Below are positions 1-9,207 of a DNA stretch of 64,000 nucleotides, one piece after another. The notes beneath the pieces are model-generated. The model made no database searches, was not told where the DNA came from, and worked only from the letters and a program-made list of their open reading frames with translations. The stretch covers positions 82,605,468 to 82,669,467 of the forward strand of contig NC_088796.1 in NCBI RefSeq assembly GCF_011386835.1. Reading direction: 5' to 3'. The first letter of the stretch is position 1. The number at the start of each line of letters is the position of its first letter. The translations under genes were made by a program, and so were the position numbers. Origin of the DNA: Chrysemys picta bellii (taxonomy: Eukaryota; Chordata; Testudines; Emydidae).

Positions 1-12
1 AAGGGACCTCAG
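1..12 (+). CDS. End of exon 1 of Harbinger Myb/SANT-like gene (H1), with splice donor
   Basis: Only the last 12 bases of the exon are in the window. They end ...ACCTCAG followed by GTGAGT, a good splice donor at 13. Joined to the exon at 4468 the frame reads Gly-Thr-Ser-Ala-Ala-Asn. The H2 copy gives Glu-Thr-Ser-Val-Ala-Ala-Ser at its own junction, so the donor and the phase agree between copies. The DNA-binding domain, encoded in the rest of exon 1, would lie to the left of the window. Confidence 0.7.
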
Positions 13-294
13 GTGAGTTTACCTTTTAAAATATAAAACTTGTTTTAAAAGCAAGGGTTTTGAATGATTACTTTGCCCTGAGGACTTGGGATGCATTCGC
101 AGCCAGTACAGCTACTGGAAAAGTCTGTTAACGTGTCTGGGGATGGAGCGGAAATCCTCCAGGGACATCTCCATGAAGCTCTCCTGGAGATACTCCAAAA
201 GCCTTGCCACAAGGTTTCTGGGCAGTGCAGCCTTATTCCGTCCTCCATGGTAGGACACTTGACCACGCCATGCTTGCAGCAAGTAATCTGGTAT

Positions 295-317
295 AGAATC
301 ATAGAATCATAGATTAT
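295..317 (-). repeat. CR1 3'-terminal short tandem repeats
   Basis: Two and a half units of an 8-10 bp motif (on + : AGAATCAT) mark the 3' terminus of the CR1 element. Such short 3' repeats in place of poly(A) are characteristic of the CR1 clade and define the element's orientation and exact end. Confidence 0.8.
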
Positions 318-386
318 AGGACTGGAAGGGACCTCGAGAGGTCATCGAGTCCAGTCCCCTGCCCGCATGGCAGGACCAAATACTGT

Positions 387-3215
387 CTAGACCATCCCTG
401 ATAGACATTTATCTAACCTACTCTTAAATATCTCCAGAGACGGAGATTCCACAACCTCCCTAGGCAATTTGTTCCAGTGTTTAACCACCCTGACAGTTAG
501 GAACTTTTTCCTAATGTCCAACCTAGACCTCCCTTGCTGCAGTTTAAACCCATTGTTTCTGGTTCTATCCTTAGAGGCTAAGGTGAACAAGTTCTCTCCC
601 TCCTCCTCATGACACCCTTTTAGATACCTGAAAACTGCTATCATGTCCCCTCTCAGTCTTCTCTTCTCCAAACTAAACAAACCCAGTTCTTTCAGCCTTC
701 CTTCATAGGTCATGTTCTCAAGACCTTTAATCATTCTTGTTGCTCTTCTTTGGACCCTTTCCAATTTCTCCACATCTTTTTTAAAATGCGGCGCCCAGAA
801 CTGGACACAATACTCCAGCTGAGGCCTAACCAGAGCAGAGTAGAGCGGAAGAATGACTTCTCGTGTCTTGCTCACAACACACCTGCTAATGCATCCCAGA
901 ATCATGTTTGCTTTTTTTGCAACAGCATCACACTGTTGACTCATATTTAGCATGTGGTCCACTATAACCCCTAGATCCCTTTCTGCCGTACTCCTTCCTA
1001 GACAGTCTTTTCCCATTCTGTATGTGTGAAATTGATTTTTCCTTCCTAAGTGGAGCACTTTGCATTTGTCTTTGTTAAACTTCATCCTGTTTAACTCAGA
1101 CCATTTCTCCAATTTGTCCAGATCATTTTGAATTATGACCCTGTCCTCCAAGGTAGTTGCAATCCCTCCCAGTTTGGTATCATCTGCAAACTTAATAAGC
1201 GTACTTTCTATGCCAATATCTAAGTCGTTGATGAAGATATTGAACAGAGCCGGTCCCAAAACAGACCCCTGCGGAACCCCACTCGTTACGCCTTTCCAGC
1301 AGGATTGGGAACCATTAATAACAACTCTCTGAGTACGGTTATCCAGCCAGTTATGCACCCACCTTATAGTAGCCCCATCTAATTTGTATTTGCCTAGTTT
1401 ATCGATAAGAATATCATGCGAGACCGTATCAAATGCCTTACTAAAGTCTAGGTATACCACATCCACCGCTTCACCCTTATCCACAAGGCTCGTTATTCTA
1501 TCAAAGAAAGCTATCAGATTGGTTTGACATGATTTGTTCTTCACAAATCCATGCTGGCTGTTCCCTATCACCTTACCACCTTCCAAGTGTTTGCAGATGA
1601 TTTCCTTAATTACTTGTTCCATTATCTTCCCTGGCACAGAAGTTAAACTAACCGGTCTGTAGTTACCTGGGTTGTTTTTATTTCCCTTTTTATAGATGGG
1701 CACTATATTTGCCCTTTTCCAGTCTTCTGGAATCTCTCCCGTCTCCCATGACTTTCCAAAGATAATAGCTAGAGGCTCAGATACCTCCTCTATTAGCTCC
1801 TTGAGTATTCTAGGATGCATTTCATCAGGCCCGGGTGACTTGCAGGCATCTAACTTTTCTAAGTGATTTTTAACTTGTTCTTTTTTTATTTTATCCGCTA
1901 AACCTACCCCCTTCCCATTAGCATTCACTATGTTAGGCATTGCTTCAGACTTCTCGGTGAAGACCGAAACAAAGAAGTCATTAAGCATCTCTGCCATTTC
2001 CAAGTTTCCTGTTACTGTTTCTCCCTCTTCACTAAGCAGTGGGCCTACCCTGTCTTTGGTCTTCCTCTTGCTTCTAATGTATTGATAAAAAGTCTTCTTG
2101 TTTCCTTTTATTCCCGTAGCTAGTTTGAGCTCATTTTGTGCCTTTGCCTTTCTAATCTTGCCCCTGCATTCCTGTGTTGTTTGCCTATATTCATCCTTTG
2201 TAATCTGTCCTAGTTTCCATTTTTTATATGACTCCTTTTTATTTTTTAGATCGTGCAAGATCTCGTGGTTAAGCCAAGGTGGTCTTTTGCCACATTTTCT
2301 GTCTTTCCTAACCAGCGGAATAGCTTGCTTTTGGGCCCTTAATAGTGTCCCTTTGAAAAACTGCCAACTCTCCTCAGTTGTTTTTCCCCTCAGTCTTGAT
2401 TCCCATGGGACCTTACCTATCAGCTCTCTGAGCTTCCCAAAATCTGCCTTCCTGAAATCCATTGTCTCTATTTTGCTGTTCTCCCTTCTACCCTTCGTTA
2501 GAATTGCAAACTCTATGATTTCATGATCACTTTCACCCAGGCTGCCTTCTACTTTCACATTCTCAACGAGTTCCTCCCTATTTGTTAAAATCAAGTCTAG
2601 AACAGCTTCCCCCCTAGTAGCTTTTTCAACCTTCTGAAATAAAAAGTTGTCTCCAATGCAGTCCAAGAATTTGTTGGATAGTCTGTGCCCCGCTGTGTTA
2701 TTTTCCCAACATATATCCGGATAGTTGAAGTCCCCCATCACCACCAAATCTTGGGCTTTGGATGATTTTGTTAGTTGCTTGAAAAAAGCCTCATCCACCT
2801 CTTCCACCTGGTTAGGTGGCCTGTAGTAGACTCCTAGCATGACATCTCCCTTGTTTTTTGCCCCTTTAAGCCTAACCCAGAGACTCTCAACACTTCCGTC
2901 TCCTATGTCCATCTCTACCTCCGTCCAAGTGTGTACATTTTTAATATATAAGGCAACACCTCCTCCCTTTTTCCCCTGTCTATCCTTCCTGAGCAAGCTG
3001 TACCCATCCACACCAACATTCCAATCATGTGTATTATCCCACCAAGTTTCAGTGATGCCAACAATGTCATAGTTGTATTTATTTATTAGCACTTCCAGTT
3101 CTTCCTGCTTATTCCCCATACTTCCCGCATTTGTATATAGGCATCTAAGATACTGGTTTGATCTTTCCTCCCAGTTTTGTCCTGACTCTCCTTTCTCTCT
3201 GACAGTATAGCCCAC
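387..3215 (-). CDS. CR1 ORF2: apurinic-type endonuclease plus reverse transcriptase
   Basis: An uninterrupted 942-codon frame. Residues about 25-232 form an exonuclease/endonuclease domain: Asn29 in TNAGS, Glu56 in TETWWD, Asp162 and Asn164 in GDFN, and SDH at 229-231. Residues about 500-760 form the reverse transcriptase: YRPVSLTS near 520, [11 protein letters not shown] at 588-598 (Asp590), [11 protein letters not shown] at 645-655, and the catalytic FADD at 676-679. The C terminus ([10 protein letters not shown]...) is typical of CR1. All catalytic residues are present, so the enzyme may be functional. The codon at 3213-3215 is GTG, not ATG; the frame is open upstream to a stop at 3324-3326 with no ATG, and the first ATG (residue 33) falls after the first endonuclease motif. 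How translation starts is therefore unclear; the frame overlaps the end of ORF1 by about 25 bases. The protein nicks target DNA and reverse-transcribes the element's RNA. Confidence 0.93.
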   Translation of the reverse strand: MGYTVREKGESGQNWEERSNQYLRCLYTNAGSMGNKQEELEVLINKYNYDIVGITETWWDNTHDWNVGVDGYSLLRKDRQGKKGGGVALYIKNVHTWTEVEMDIGDGSVESLWVRLKGAKNKGDVMLGVYYRPPNQVEEVDEAFFKQLTKSSKAQDLVVMGDFNYPDICWENNTAGHRLSNKFLDCIGDNFLFQKVEKATRGEAVLDLILTNREELVENVKVEGSLGESDHEIIEFAILTKGRRENSKIETMDFRKADFGKLRELIGKVPWESRLRGKTTEESWQFFKGTLLRAQKQAIPLVRKDRKCGKRPPWLNHEILHDLKNKKESYKKWKLGQITKDEYRQTTQECRGKIRKAKAQNELKLATGIKGNKKTFYQYIRSKRKTKDRVGPLLSEEGETVTGNLEMAEMLNDFFVSVFTEKSEAMPNIVNANGKGVGLADKIKKEQVKNHLEKLDACKSPGPDEMHPRILKELIEEVSEPLAIIFGKSWETGEIPEDWKRANIVPIYKKGNKNNPGNYRPVSLTSVPGKIMEQVIKEIICKHLEGGKVIGNSQHGFVKNKSCQTNLIAFFDRITSLVDKGEAVDVVYLDFSKAFDTVSHDILIDKLGKYKLDGATIRWVHNWLDNRTQRVVINGSQSCWKGVTSGVPQGSVLGPALFNIFINDLDIGIESTLIKFADDTKLGGIATTLEDRVIIQNDLDKLEKWSELNRMKFNKDKCKVLHLGRKNQFHTYRMGKDCLGRSTAERDLGVIVDHMLNMSQQCDAVAKKANMILGCISRCVVSKTREVILPLYSALVRPQLEYCVQFWAPHFKKDVEKLERVQRRATRMIKGLENMTYEGRLKELGLFSLEKRRLRGDMIAVFRYLKGCHEEEGENLFTLASKDRTRNNGFKLQQGRSRLDIRKKFLTVRVVKHWNKLPREVVESPSLEIFKSRLDKCLSGMV

Positions 3216-3298
3216 ACTCCCTCTTGTTTCCGACCCATCTCCCCGGTCTCCATGTTCCCCACTTACCTGTGAGCTTTGCTCACCTGTCCCCGTCGAAC

Positions 3299-3801
3299 CT
3301 AGTTTAAAGCCCTCCTCACTAGGTTAGCCAGTCTGTGTCCGAATAGGGTCTTTCCTCTCCTCGAAAGGTGAACGCCATCTCTGCCTAGCAGTCCTTCCTC
3401 AAATAGCATCCCGTGGTCTAGGAAGCCAAAGCCCTCCTGGCGACACCATCTTCGCAGCCAGGCATTCACCTCCATGATGCATCTGTCTCTGCCCGGGCCC
3501 CTACCTTTGACAGGAAGAATTGAAGAGAATACCACCTGCGCTCCAAACTCCTTCACCCGTACTCCCAGAGCCCTGTAGTCACTCTTGATCCGCTCAGTGT
3601 CACACCGCGCAGTATCATTTGTGCCCACATGGATGAGTAGCATGGGGTAGTAGTCAGAGGGCTGGATAATCCTCGACAATGCCTCCGTAACGTCTCGGAT
3701 ACGGGCCCCCGGCAGGCAGCATACCTCCCGAGATGAAATGTCAGGGCGACAGATGGGCGCCTCCGTCCCCCTCAGCAGAGAGTCTCCGACCACCACTACC
3801 C
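3299..3801 (-). pseudogene. CR1 ORF1 C-terminal part: SGNH/GDSL-type esterase domain
   Basis: The frame ending with TAG at 3299-3301 encodes an SGNH-hydrolase-like domain: GDSLL (serine nucleophile), LPGARI, HVGTND and DGVHLS (the Asp-x-x-His pair). CR1 ORF1 proteins are known to carry an esterase domain after an N-terminal region; here that N-terminal region is missing because the insertion is 5'-truncated. The frame is open from an ATG at 3853, but the first 17 codons of that longer ORF are Harbinger sequence read in a non-coding frame, so they are not CR1 protein. The true CR1 part starts at the Arg of RVVVVGDS. Confidence 0.88.
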
Positions 3802-4467
3802 TATCATTGCATGACAAAGCCTGGCAGCGTATGGTCCCGGTGTTTGCTGGCATTCAAGCAACATCCGTTCTTTATCTTGCTGTGTAATCCTCAGGAGAGT
3901 GATATCGCTCATGGTAACCTGGTTGAAATACAGAAATTTAATTAAGGGGACAGAGGTGGCAGTTCCTACTGGGCTGTTTGCCTGTGGCTGAAAAGAAATC
4001 CTTCTCTGCAGTTAGCCAAGCATGGGGGGGGCGGCGGGAATTGGCGCTGAGCTTTTCGCGTTTGGCTAGCAGGGATCTTCCCTGATACCAGCCACGTGGC
4101 GGGGGGACGGGTAAAGCGATCATCCCAGAGAATTCATGGCGGGGTGGGGGTGTTTGGTTCCTGCAGGGATCTTCCCTGATACCTGCCACGCGGTGCGGGG
4201 AGGGATAAAACGATCATCCAGAGAATTGGATGGGGGGGGGTGGTTAGTTTGTTTTCTGTTGCTGAATGTTAACAGGAAATCCGCAGCAGTCAATGGGCTT
4301 TGCTTGGTATGTGGGAAAGGAGGGCGCAGAAGCCGAAAGACAATGGCTTACCATGGCCGCATGCAAGCCGAATTCTGTTGCCCGGACCTGCGTCTGTGAT
4401 CTCTAGCATTGTTCTGCAAAATGTATCTTTTAAAAAAATTCTCTCCTTTTTTCCCTCCCTCCAGCAG
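3802..4467. other. Right part of the Myb-gene intron in Harbinger H1
   Basis: On + this is intron sequence ending in a pyrimidine-rich stretch and CAGCAG at 4462-4467, the acceptor for exon 2. On - it holds the start of ORF3 (3805-3912) and its upstream acceptor. The block also contains the 94-bp tandem duplication at 4069-4256. Several short open frames here (for example at 4136-4518 on +) have no supporting features. Confidence 0.6.
4069..4256. repeat. Tandem duplication, two units of about 94 bp
   Basis: The first unit begins GCAGGGATCTTCCCTGATAC near 4069 and the second near 4163. Both continue with GCCACG, a G-run, AAA-CGATCATCC and AGAGAATT. They lie in the Myb-gene intron of H1, upstream of ORF3. 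The corresponding stretch of H2 (about 62,690-62,740) has a related but single, diverged version on the opposite strand. Confidence 0.75.
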
Positions 4468-4988
4468 CTGCAAATTCTTCAAGCCTCCCTCCTCCGTCCC
4501 GAAGGCTATCACAGATAAGGTGTCGGAAAAAGAAGACACGAGACGAGATGCTCGCAGAAATCATGGAATCCACCCGCAGTGACAGAGCTCATCTGAATGA
4601 GTGGAAGGACACGGTTTCAAAGTATAGGAAAGAAGACAGTGAACGTGAGGACAGGAGGGACCAACGTGAGGACAGGAGGGTCCAACGTGAGGAGAGGAGA
4701 GATGCTCGAGATGAGAGGTGGCGGCAGGAAGATCAGAGGAGGCAGGATGCAACGCTGGGGCTGCTGCGTGAGCAAACAGACATGCTCCGGCATCTGGTGG
4801 AGCTTCAGGAACGGCAGCAGGATAACAGAGTGCTGCTACAGCCCCTGTATAACCCCCCTCCTCCCTCACCATGTTCCATAGCCTCCTCACCCAGACGTGT
4901 AAGAACGCGGGGGGGGGGGGGGAGGCTCTGTACACCTTCCCATTCCACCCCAGTGGACAGCCCAAGCAAAAGGCTGTCATTTTTTTAA
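4468..4988 (+). CDS. Harbinger Myb/SANT-like gene, last exon (H1)
   Basis: The acceptor CAGCAG precedes 4468 and the exon completes a split codon from 1-12. The protein continues AANSSSLPPPSRRL, then a basic stretch (RCRKKKTRDEM), then a long highly charged region rich in Arg, Glu and Gln with repeated REDRR / QREERRD units (about residues 50-110 of the exon), probably coiled coil. It ends with a Pro/Ser-rich tail and KRLSFF. H2 (62344 down to 61875) and H3 (49521-49826) encode matching C-terminal parts. In Harbinger elements the Myb-like partner binds transposon ends and helps the transposase enter the nucleus; the C-terminal half is the usual candidate for transposase contact. A run of 14 G near 4909-4922 encodes a Gly stretch and is a likely slippage site, yet the frame remains open to the stop. 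Starting translation at ATG 4548 would be wrong, as this is an internal exon. Confidence 0.8.
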
Positions 4989-5070
4989 CCTTTTTTTAGT
5001 GGCCTTTTCCTTCCTGCCGATCCTCCTCCCAAACCCCACCCGGGTTCCCTCCCTCTTTTTATAATGTATT

Positions 5071-5110
5071 AATAAAGAATAAATGATTTTTAAACGATAG
5101 TGACTTTATT
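5071..5110. promoter_or_regulatory. Convergent poly(A) signals between Myb-like and transposase genes (H1)
   Basis: On + there are AATAAA hexamers at 5071-5076 and 5078-5083, following the Myb-like stop at 4988. On - there is AATAAA at 5105-5110, about 100 bases after the transposase stop at 5213. The two genes therefore end tail to tail within 40 bases. The same arrangement is seen in H2 (61274-61284 on + and 61314-61319 on -). Confidence 0.65.
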
Positions 5111-5212
5111 TGGTTTGAAAGCAAGCTGGGGGAAGGGGGAGGGGTGGGTTCCTTACAGAGAATGAGTCAATAAAGGGGGCGGGTTTTCATGAAGGAGAAA
5201 CAAACAGATATT

Positions 5213-6513
5213 TCACACTGTAGCCTGGCCAGTCATGAAACTGGTTTTCAAAGCTTCTCTGATGCACAGCGCTTCCTGGTGTGCTCTTCTAATCGCCCTG
5301 GTGTCTGGCTGTGCGTAATCAGCAGCCAGGCGATTTGCCTCAGCCTCCCACCCCACCATAAAGGTCTCGCGCTTACTTTCACAGAGATTGTGGAGCACAC
5401 AGCAAGCAGAAATAACAATGGGGAGATTGGTTTGGCTGAGGTCTGAGCGAGTCAGTAACAATCGCCAGCAACCTTTTAAACGGCCAAATGCACATTCTAC
5501 CACCATTCTGCACTTGCTCAGCCTGTAGTTGAACAGCTCCTGACTCCTGTCCAGACTGCCTGTGTATGGCTTCATGAGCCATGGGATTAAGGGGTAGGCT
5601 GGGTCCCCAAGAATAACTATTGGCATTTCAACATCCCCAACGGTTATTTTCTGGTCCGGAAAGTAAGTCCCTTGCTGCAGCCCTTTAAACAGAGTAGTGT
5701 TCCTGAAGACGCGAGCGTCATGAACCCTTCCCGGCCAGCCCACGTTGATGTTGGTGAAACGTCCCTTGTGATCCACAAGTGCTTGCAGCACCATTGAAAA
5801 GTACCCCTTGGGGTTTATGTACTGGGTACCCTGGTGCTCCGGTGCCAAGATAGGGATATGGGTTCCATCTATCGCCCCACCACAGTTAGGGAATCCCATA
5901 GCAGCAAAGCCATCCACTATGGCCTGCACATTTCCCAGAGTCACTACCTTTCGTAGCAGCACCTGAGTGATTGCTTTGGCTACTTGCATCACAGCAGCCC
6001 CCACAGTAGATTTGTCCACTCCAAATTGATTCTCGACTGACCGGTAGCTGTCTGGCGTTGCAAGCTTCCACAGGGCTATTGCCACTCGCTTCTCAACTGT
6101 GAGGGCTGCTCTCATCTTGGTATTCTGGCGCTTCAGGGCAGGGGACAGCAAGTCACAAAGTTCCATGAAAGTGCCCTTACGCATACGAAAGTTCCGCAGC
6201 CACTGGGAATCATCCCACACCTGCAACACTATGCGGTCCCACCAGTCTGTGCTTGTTTCCTTGCCCAGAATCGGCGTTCCATGGATAGAACCTGCCCCAT
6301 TAACAACATGATCTCCAAAGCACCGGGGCCTGCGGTTTGACAGAATTCTGTGTCCGTGTCCGTGTCCATGTCCTCATCACGCTTGTCGCTGCGCTGCCGC
6401 CGCCGCTGCCTCCTCACCTCGTTTTTCTGGTCCTGGCTCAGCTTAAACTCCACGAGAACGTGCGAGGTGTTTACAATGTTCATGACTGCTGTCTTGAGCT
6501 GAGCGGGCTCCAT
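5213..6513 (-). pseudogene. Harbinger DDE transposase (H1), broken by one missing base
   Basis: A HARBI1-like transposase of about 433 codons. It starts at ATG 6513 (MEPAQLKTAVMN...). The N-terminal frame runs to ...MERRFWARK, then needs one extra G near 6259-6262 (H2 has GGG where H1 has GG) to enter the long downstream frame, which is open from 6229 to 5213. In the downstream 338-residue part: a helix-turn-helix at about 54-88 (LATPDSYRSV..FGVDKSTV), then the DDE_Tnp_4-type catalytic domain with Asp121 (AIDGTH), Asp171 (VHDARVF), Asp209 (GDPAYPL) and Glu245 (VVECAFGRLK). All catalytic acids are present. The enzyme would excise and reinsert the element, recognising its terminal repeats with the Myb-like partner. 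The single frameshift separates the N-terminal 85 residues from the catalytic part, so this copy is probably inactive as it stands. Confidence 0.92.
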
Positions 6514-6689
6514 GCTTGCCGTGGTATGGACTCTGTAGTGTTCACCCAGGAAAAAAGGTGAGAAATGGTTGTCCGCCGTCCGTTGCTTTCATGCAGGGAG
6601 GGAGGGAGGGGTGAGGCTGTACGCAGAACCACCTGCGATCATGTTTTTTGCCCCATCAGACACTGGGATCTCAACCCAGAATTCCAATG

Positions 6690-6760
6690 GGCGCGGGAGA
6701 CTGCGGGAACTATGGGATAGCTATGGGATAGCTACCCACAGTGCAACGCTCAAGAAATCG
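6690..6760. repeat. Harbinger subterminal motif, partly duplicated
   Basis: The sequence TATGGGATAGC occurs twice in direct succession and is followed by TACCCACAGTGCA. H2 has the complementary single version near 59675-59700 (CACTGTGGGCAGCTATCCCGC). Position between terminal repeat and transposase start suggests a transposase or Myb-protein binding site, or part of the transposase promoter; that role is inferred. Confidence 0.5.
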
Positions 6761-6804
6761 ACGCTAGCTCCGGAACATGGACGCACACCGCCGAATTAAT
6801 GTGC

Positions 6805-6897
6805 TTAGTGTGGCCGCATACATTCGACTTTATACAATCTGTTTCCCAAATTCGAATTATATAAATTCGGATTAATCCCGTAGTGTAGACATACCCC
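6805..6897 (-). repeat. Harbinger terminal inverted repeat, right end of H1
   Basis: Read on -, it begins GGGGTATGTCTACACTACGG and continues with A+T-rich palindromic sequence (ATTCGAATTATATAAATTCGG on +), then AAGTCGAATGT and CACACTAAG. H2 begins with the same 18 bases after a TTA at 59518. The partner end of H1 is outside the window. Confidence 0.8.
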
Positions 6898-9207
6898 AAG
6901 ATTCTGACCTCCATCTAATAAGTGTAACCTGCGTTCTTTGTTCCTAGGTGTATGTGTGGCTTTGCATTTTGCTGCATTAAAATGAGCCCCCATTACCAAA
7001 TGATGTATAACAGTGTGTATATCTTGCTCATGTTTACTTTGACAACCTCCTGACAAGGTATCACTAATAGTAAGTTTCATAATTATCTGTTGGCCAGCAG
7101 CTAGTTCCCTGAAGCAAGTCAATGGAAACCCTGTCTTTAGCCAGATCAGTGCCTGCCATTGCAGTAACCACGTAAATTATTTGCTAGCTACATAAAATAC
7201 ACAAGAGGTAAATTGTATAGGGAATCCTTGGATGAGGCAGTGTTTAGAATACAAGGTTCCTACCATCAAGAGCAAACATTGCTTTTATTTTATTTTTTTC
7301 AACTTTGATACAACAGAAGAGACTTTGCTTACTCAGGAGGCAGATGGAATTGTTCCAACTGTATTCTGGACTGCTCACACTACCCTAGGGCTTCTAAACT
7401 TTTTTCATAACCTGAGCCACATCTTAAAGAGCGATTCTCTTAGTCTATCTGCTTTTTCATGTGTGATTACATAATATCCTTGTGGGAAATAGAAGCTGTT
7501 TACATGGGAATGTAATCTTAAGAAAGCATTTATATATTTTTCAGCTCTTCATGTCATGTAGTAAATGAGGCAAATTTAATGTAATTGTTTTGAATTTTCA
7601 CCAATGTAACAGATCAGCTTGTGGCCTGTAAAGAATTATGAAACTGAAAATTGCATCGGGTATATAAAGTTTTTCAACGTCTCACAAGAGCTAGTATACA
7701 AGATGTTCTAAGATCCACTGGGAAGAAGTATTAGTATCTTGCAGTTATTGAGCTCTAAGGGGCCGCTGTAAAATATCATGAAATTTCCTCATGGTGAGAG
7801 AAACTCCACACTGTAACTGTTTTGAAGACAGCTGGATGAATGACATTGCCCATTACATTGAACTTCCTTCCTCATTTAGAGCTTCCCATAGGCTGTTGCA
7901 GAAGTAAAAAAAAATCTGTTTTCATTCCTTTTATAATCCTGGCATAAAGCTTCAAAAAGACGCTTTTGTTAATCAGTTGGATTGGGTAGAGTGACAGTGC
8001 GGGTATCTTGTGCTGTTTTCTTTCTTGCTTCATCTGTCTCAGGCGAGTTGTATACCATAAGTTCATGGTGCTGGTGAATAGGGAGTTTAGGGGTCAGACT
8101 ATTTTTAATCAAGGATAAAGATAAATTATGGAGTTCTACCAGATGACCTATTGAGTGATCTCTTGGCTTGACAATATTTTCCCTCAACAGACTTAAAATT
8201 ACACTGTCTGTCTTAGTCTTTGAGTGCAGACCATTTAAATAGACTCATTATTCATCACTTCCCTTGTGAGAAACATGTGCCCTGACCCTCAGACTGGAGA
8301 AGACAATGGTTGATCCATCACAAAAGAATGACCCTTCTCTTCCCTTCTTTTTAGCTCAGAAGTGAGATCCAGGCTGTTGCTAAGTTGAGCCAGAAACCAC
8401 CTGGAATGGTTCTATGGTTGTCCTGGTTACCATAAAGAACGTGAGCTAATCTAGAACAGTGTACATCTGTACGGACATTTAACTTACCAAGAACAGTCTG
8501 GCTTGGTGACTCCTGTACTGATGCATGATGGAACTCTTAGCTCAAGGGTAAACTTTGCAGTGCAATGGGTAGGATTAGTATTGGTTTATAGTAGATTCAT
8601 ATTTCCATTTTGTACATATAATGGACATACTTTTTCAGGTCTAGCTTTGGAATAGTAGGAGTCCTATATTTAAGATTGAATGCAAATAGGTCAGAGACAC
8701 CACTTTCCTAATCCTTTCTCACTTCATGCTGAACCATGAACCCACCTGGTAACATATGTTAACACTAGTGAATTTTCATTAGCTTCTGTGAGTTGCACTG
8801 GATCTTCTGAGAACAGAATTTTTGAAAAGACATATACTTTATATCCTTTGGCTATTGAATAACACCATGATAGTTTTTAAAAGTTTGAATTACTGATAAA
8901 ATACTAAGAAAGTATGTTTTCACATTTTAATATTTTTCACGTTATCATTCCATAGTACTATAAATAATTTTATGAGTAAAACAAAAAACAACCCCCCCAA
9001 ACTCAACGATCTTCTTTTTGTAGCTAATTAGACATTATCTTCTGTAAACAAGAACTTTCCACCCTTCTTACACACCATCTATTATTTGTTTGTTTATATG
9101 GCCTGTTTATGTATAGATTTGGTTTTTATTTTATGCAAAAGTAGACCAAAATTTTCATACATGAATGCCTAAAGTTATGTTCTTAAGTTCATGTTAGGCA
9201 CCTAAAA
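6898..9207. other. No gene recognised
   Basis: About 2.3 kb of A+T-rich sequence to the right of H1. I see no conserved coding frame, RNA gene or clear repeat. The open frames here are short and unsupported. Confidence 0.5.

Larger units (their letters stand above)
295..3801 (-). mobile_element. CR1 LINE retrotransposon, 5'-truncated, inserted in Harbinger H1
   Basis: The minus strand holds the end of CR1 ORF1 (esterase domain), a long ORF2 (endonuclease plus reverse transcriptase) and a 3' UTR that ends at 295 in short tandem repeats (complement AGAATCATAGAATCATAG). The boundaries are sharp because the interrupted Harbinger ORF3 can be read on both sides: Harbinger sequence ends at 294 and resumes at 3802. 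The trinucleotide TAT occurs at both edges (292-294 and 3802-3804), either a short target duplication or microhomology. The 5' end is cut inside ORF1, the usual outcome of incomplete target-primed reverse transcription. The long intact ORF2 suggests a relatively young insertion. Confidence 0.95.
112..3912 (-). pseudogene. Harbinger ORF3 (H1), split by a CR1 insertion
   Basis: The minus strand encodes a 96-codon ORF in two pieces. It starts at ATG 3912 (MSDITLLRI...), runs to about 3805, and resumes at 294 (...PDYLLQAWRGQVSYHGG...), ending at TAG 112-114. The 3.5 kb between is a CR1 element. Placed together the pieces align without any gap to the intact 96-aa ORF at 62839-63129. The ATG has a good context (ACCATGAGC) and is preceded by a pyrimidine-rich tract ending CAG, a likely splice acceptor. 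The gene is antisense within the intron of the Myb-like gene and on the same strand as the transposase. No membrane segment or metal-binding motif is apparent; it is small, charged at the N terminus, with a conserved VSYHGG and a PRN motif. Function unknown, family not recognised. The insertion certainly disrupts it. Confidence 0.75.
1..6897. mobile_element. PIF/Harbinger DNA transposon, copy H1 (left end outside window)
   Basis: The segment contains a DDE transposase on the minus strand, the last exon of a Myb/SANT-like gene on the plus strand, and a terminal sequence at the right end whose reverse complement begins GGGGTATGTCTACACTACGG. The same gene order, mirrored, occurs at 59521-64000, and the terminal and subterminal sequences match between copies (GGGTATGTCTACACTACG, a later AAGTCGAATGT block and CACACTAAG). 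Harbinger elements are known to carry a transposase gene and a Myb-like DNA-binding gene, which fits. The left terminus is not in the window, so the target duplication cannot be checked. The element has been enlarged by a 3.5-kb CR1 insertion (295-3801). Confidence 0.9.

Noticed and set aside
45..312. Open frames of 85 (-) and 73 (+) codons at the window start
   Set aside because: They are alternative frames of the ORF3 3' half; the true minus frame ends at 112-114 and matches ORF3 of H2.
2098..2526. 142-codon plus-strand frame inside CR1, and other plus frames at 750-950, 1135-1332 and 2839-3072
   Set aside because: Antisense shadows of CR1 ORF2; no domain, and ORF2 on the other strand is fully explained.
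3802..3853. ATG at 3853 as start of CR1 ORF1
   Set aside because: The first 17 codons are Harbinger ORF3 sequence in a non-coding frame; CR1 starts at 3801.
3733..4539. Plus and minus frames of 63-87 codons between 3733 and 4539
   Set aside because: Low-complexity or antisense to CR1 ORF1 / ORF3 start and to the intron duplication; no match between H1 and H2.
4548..4980. 139-codon minus frame and 94-codon plus frame overlapping the Myb-like last exon
   Set aside because: Shadows of a repetitive Arg/Glu-rich coding exon.
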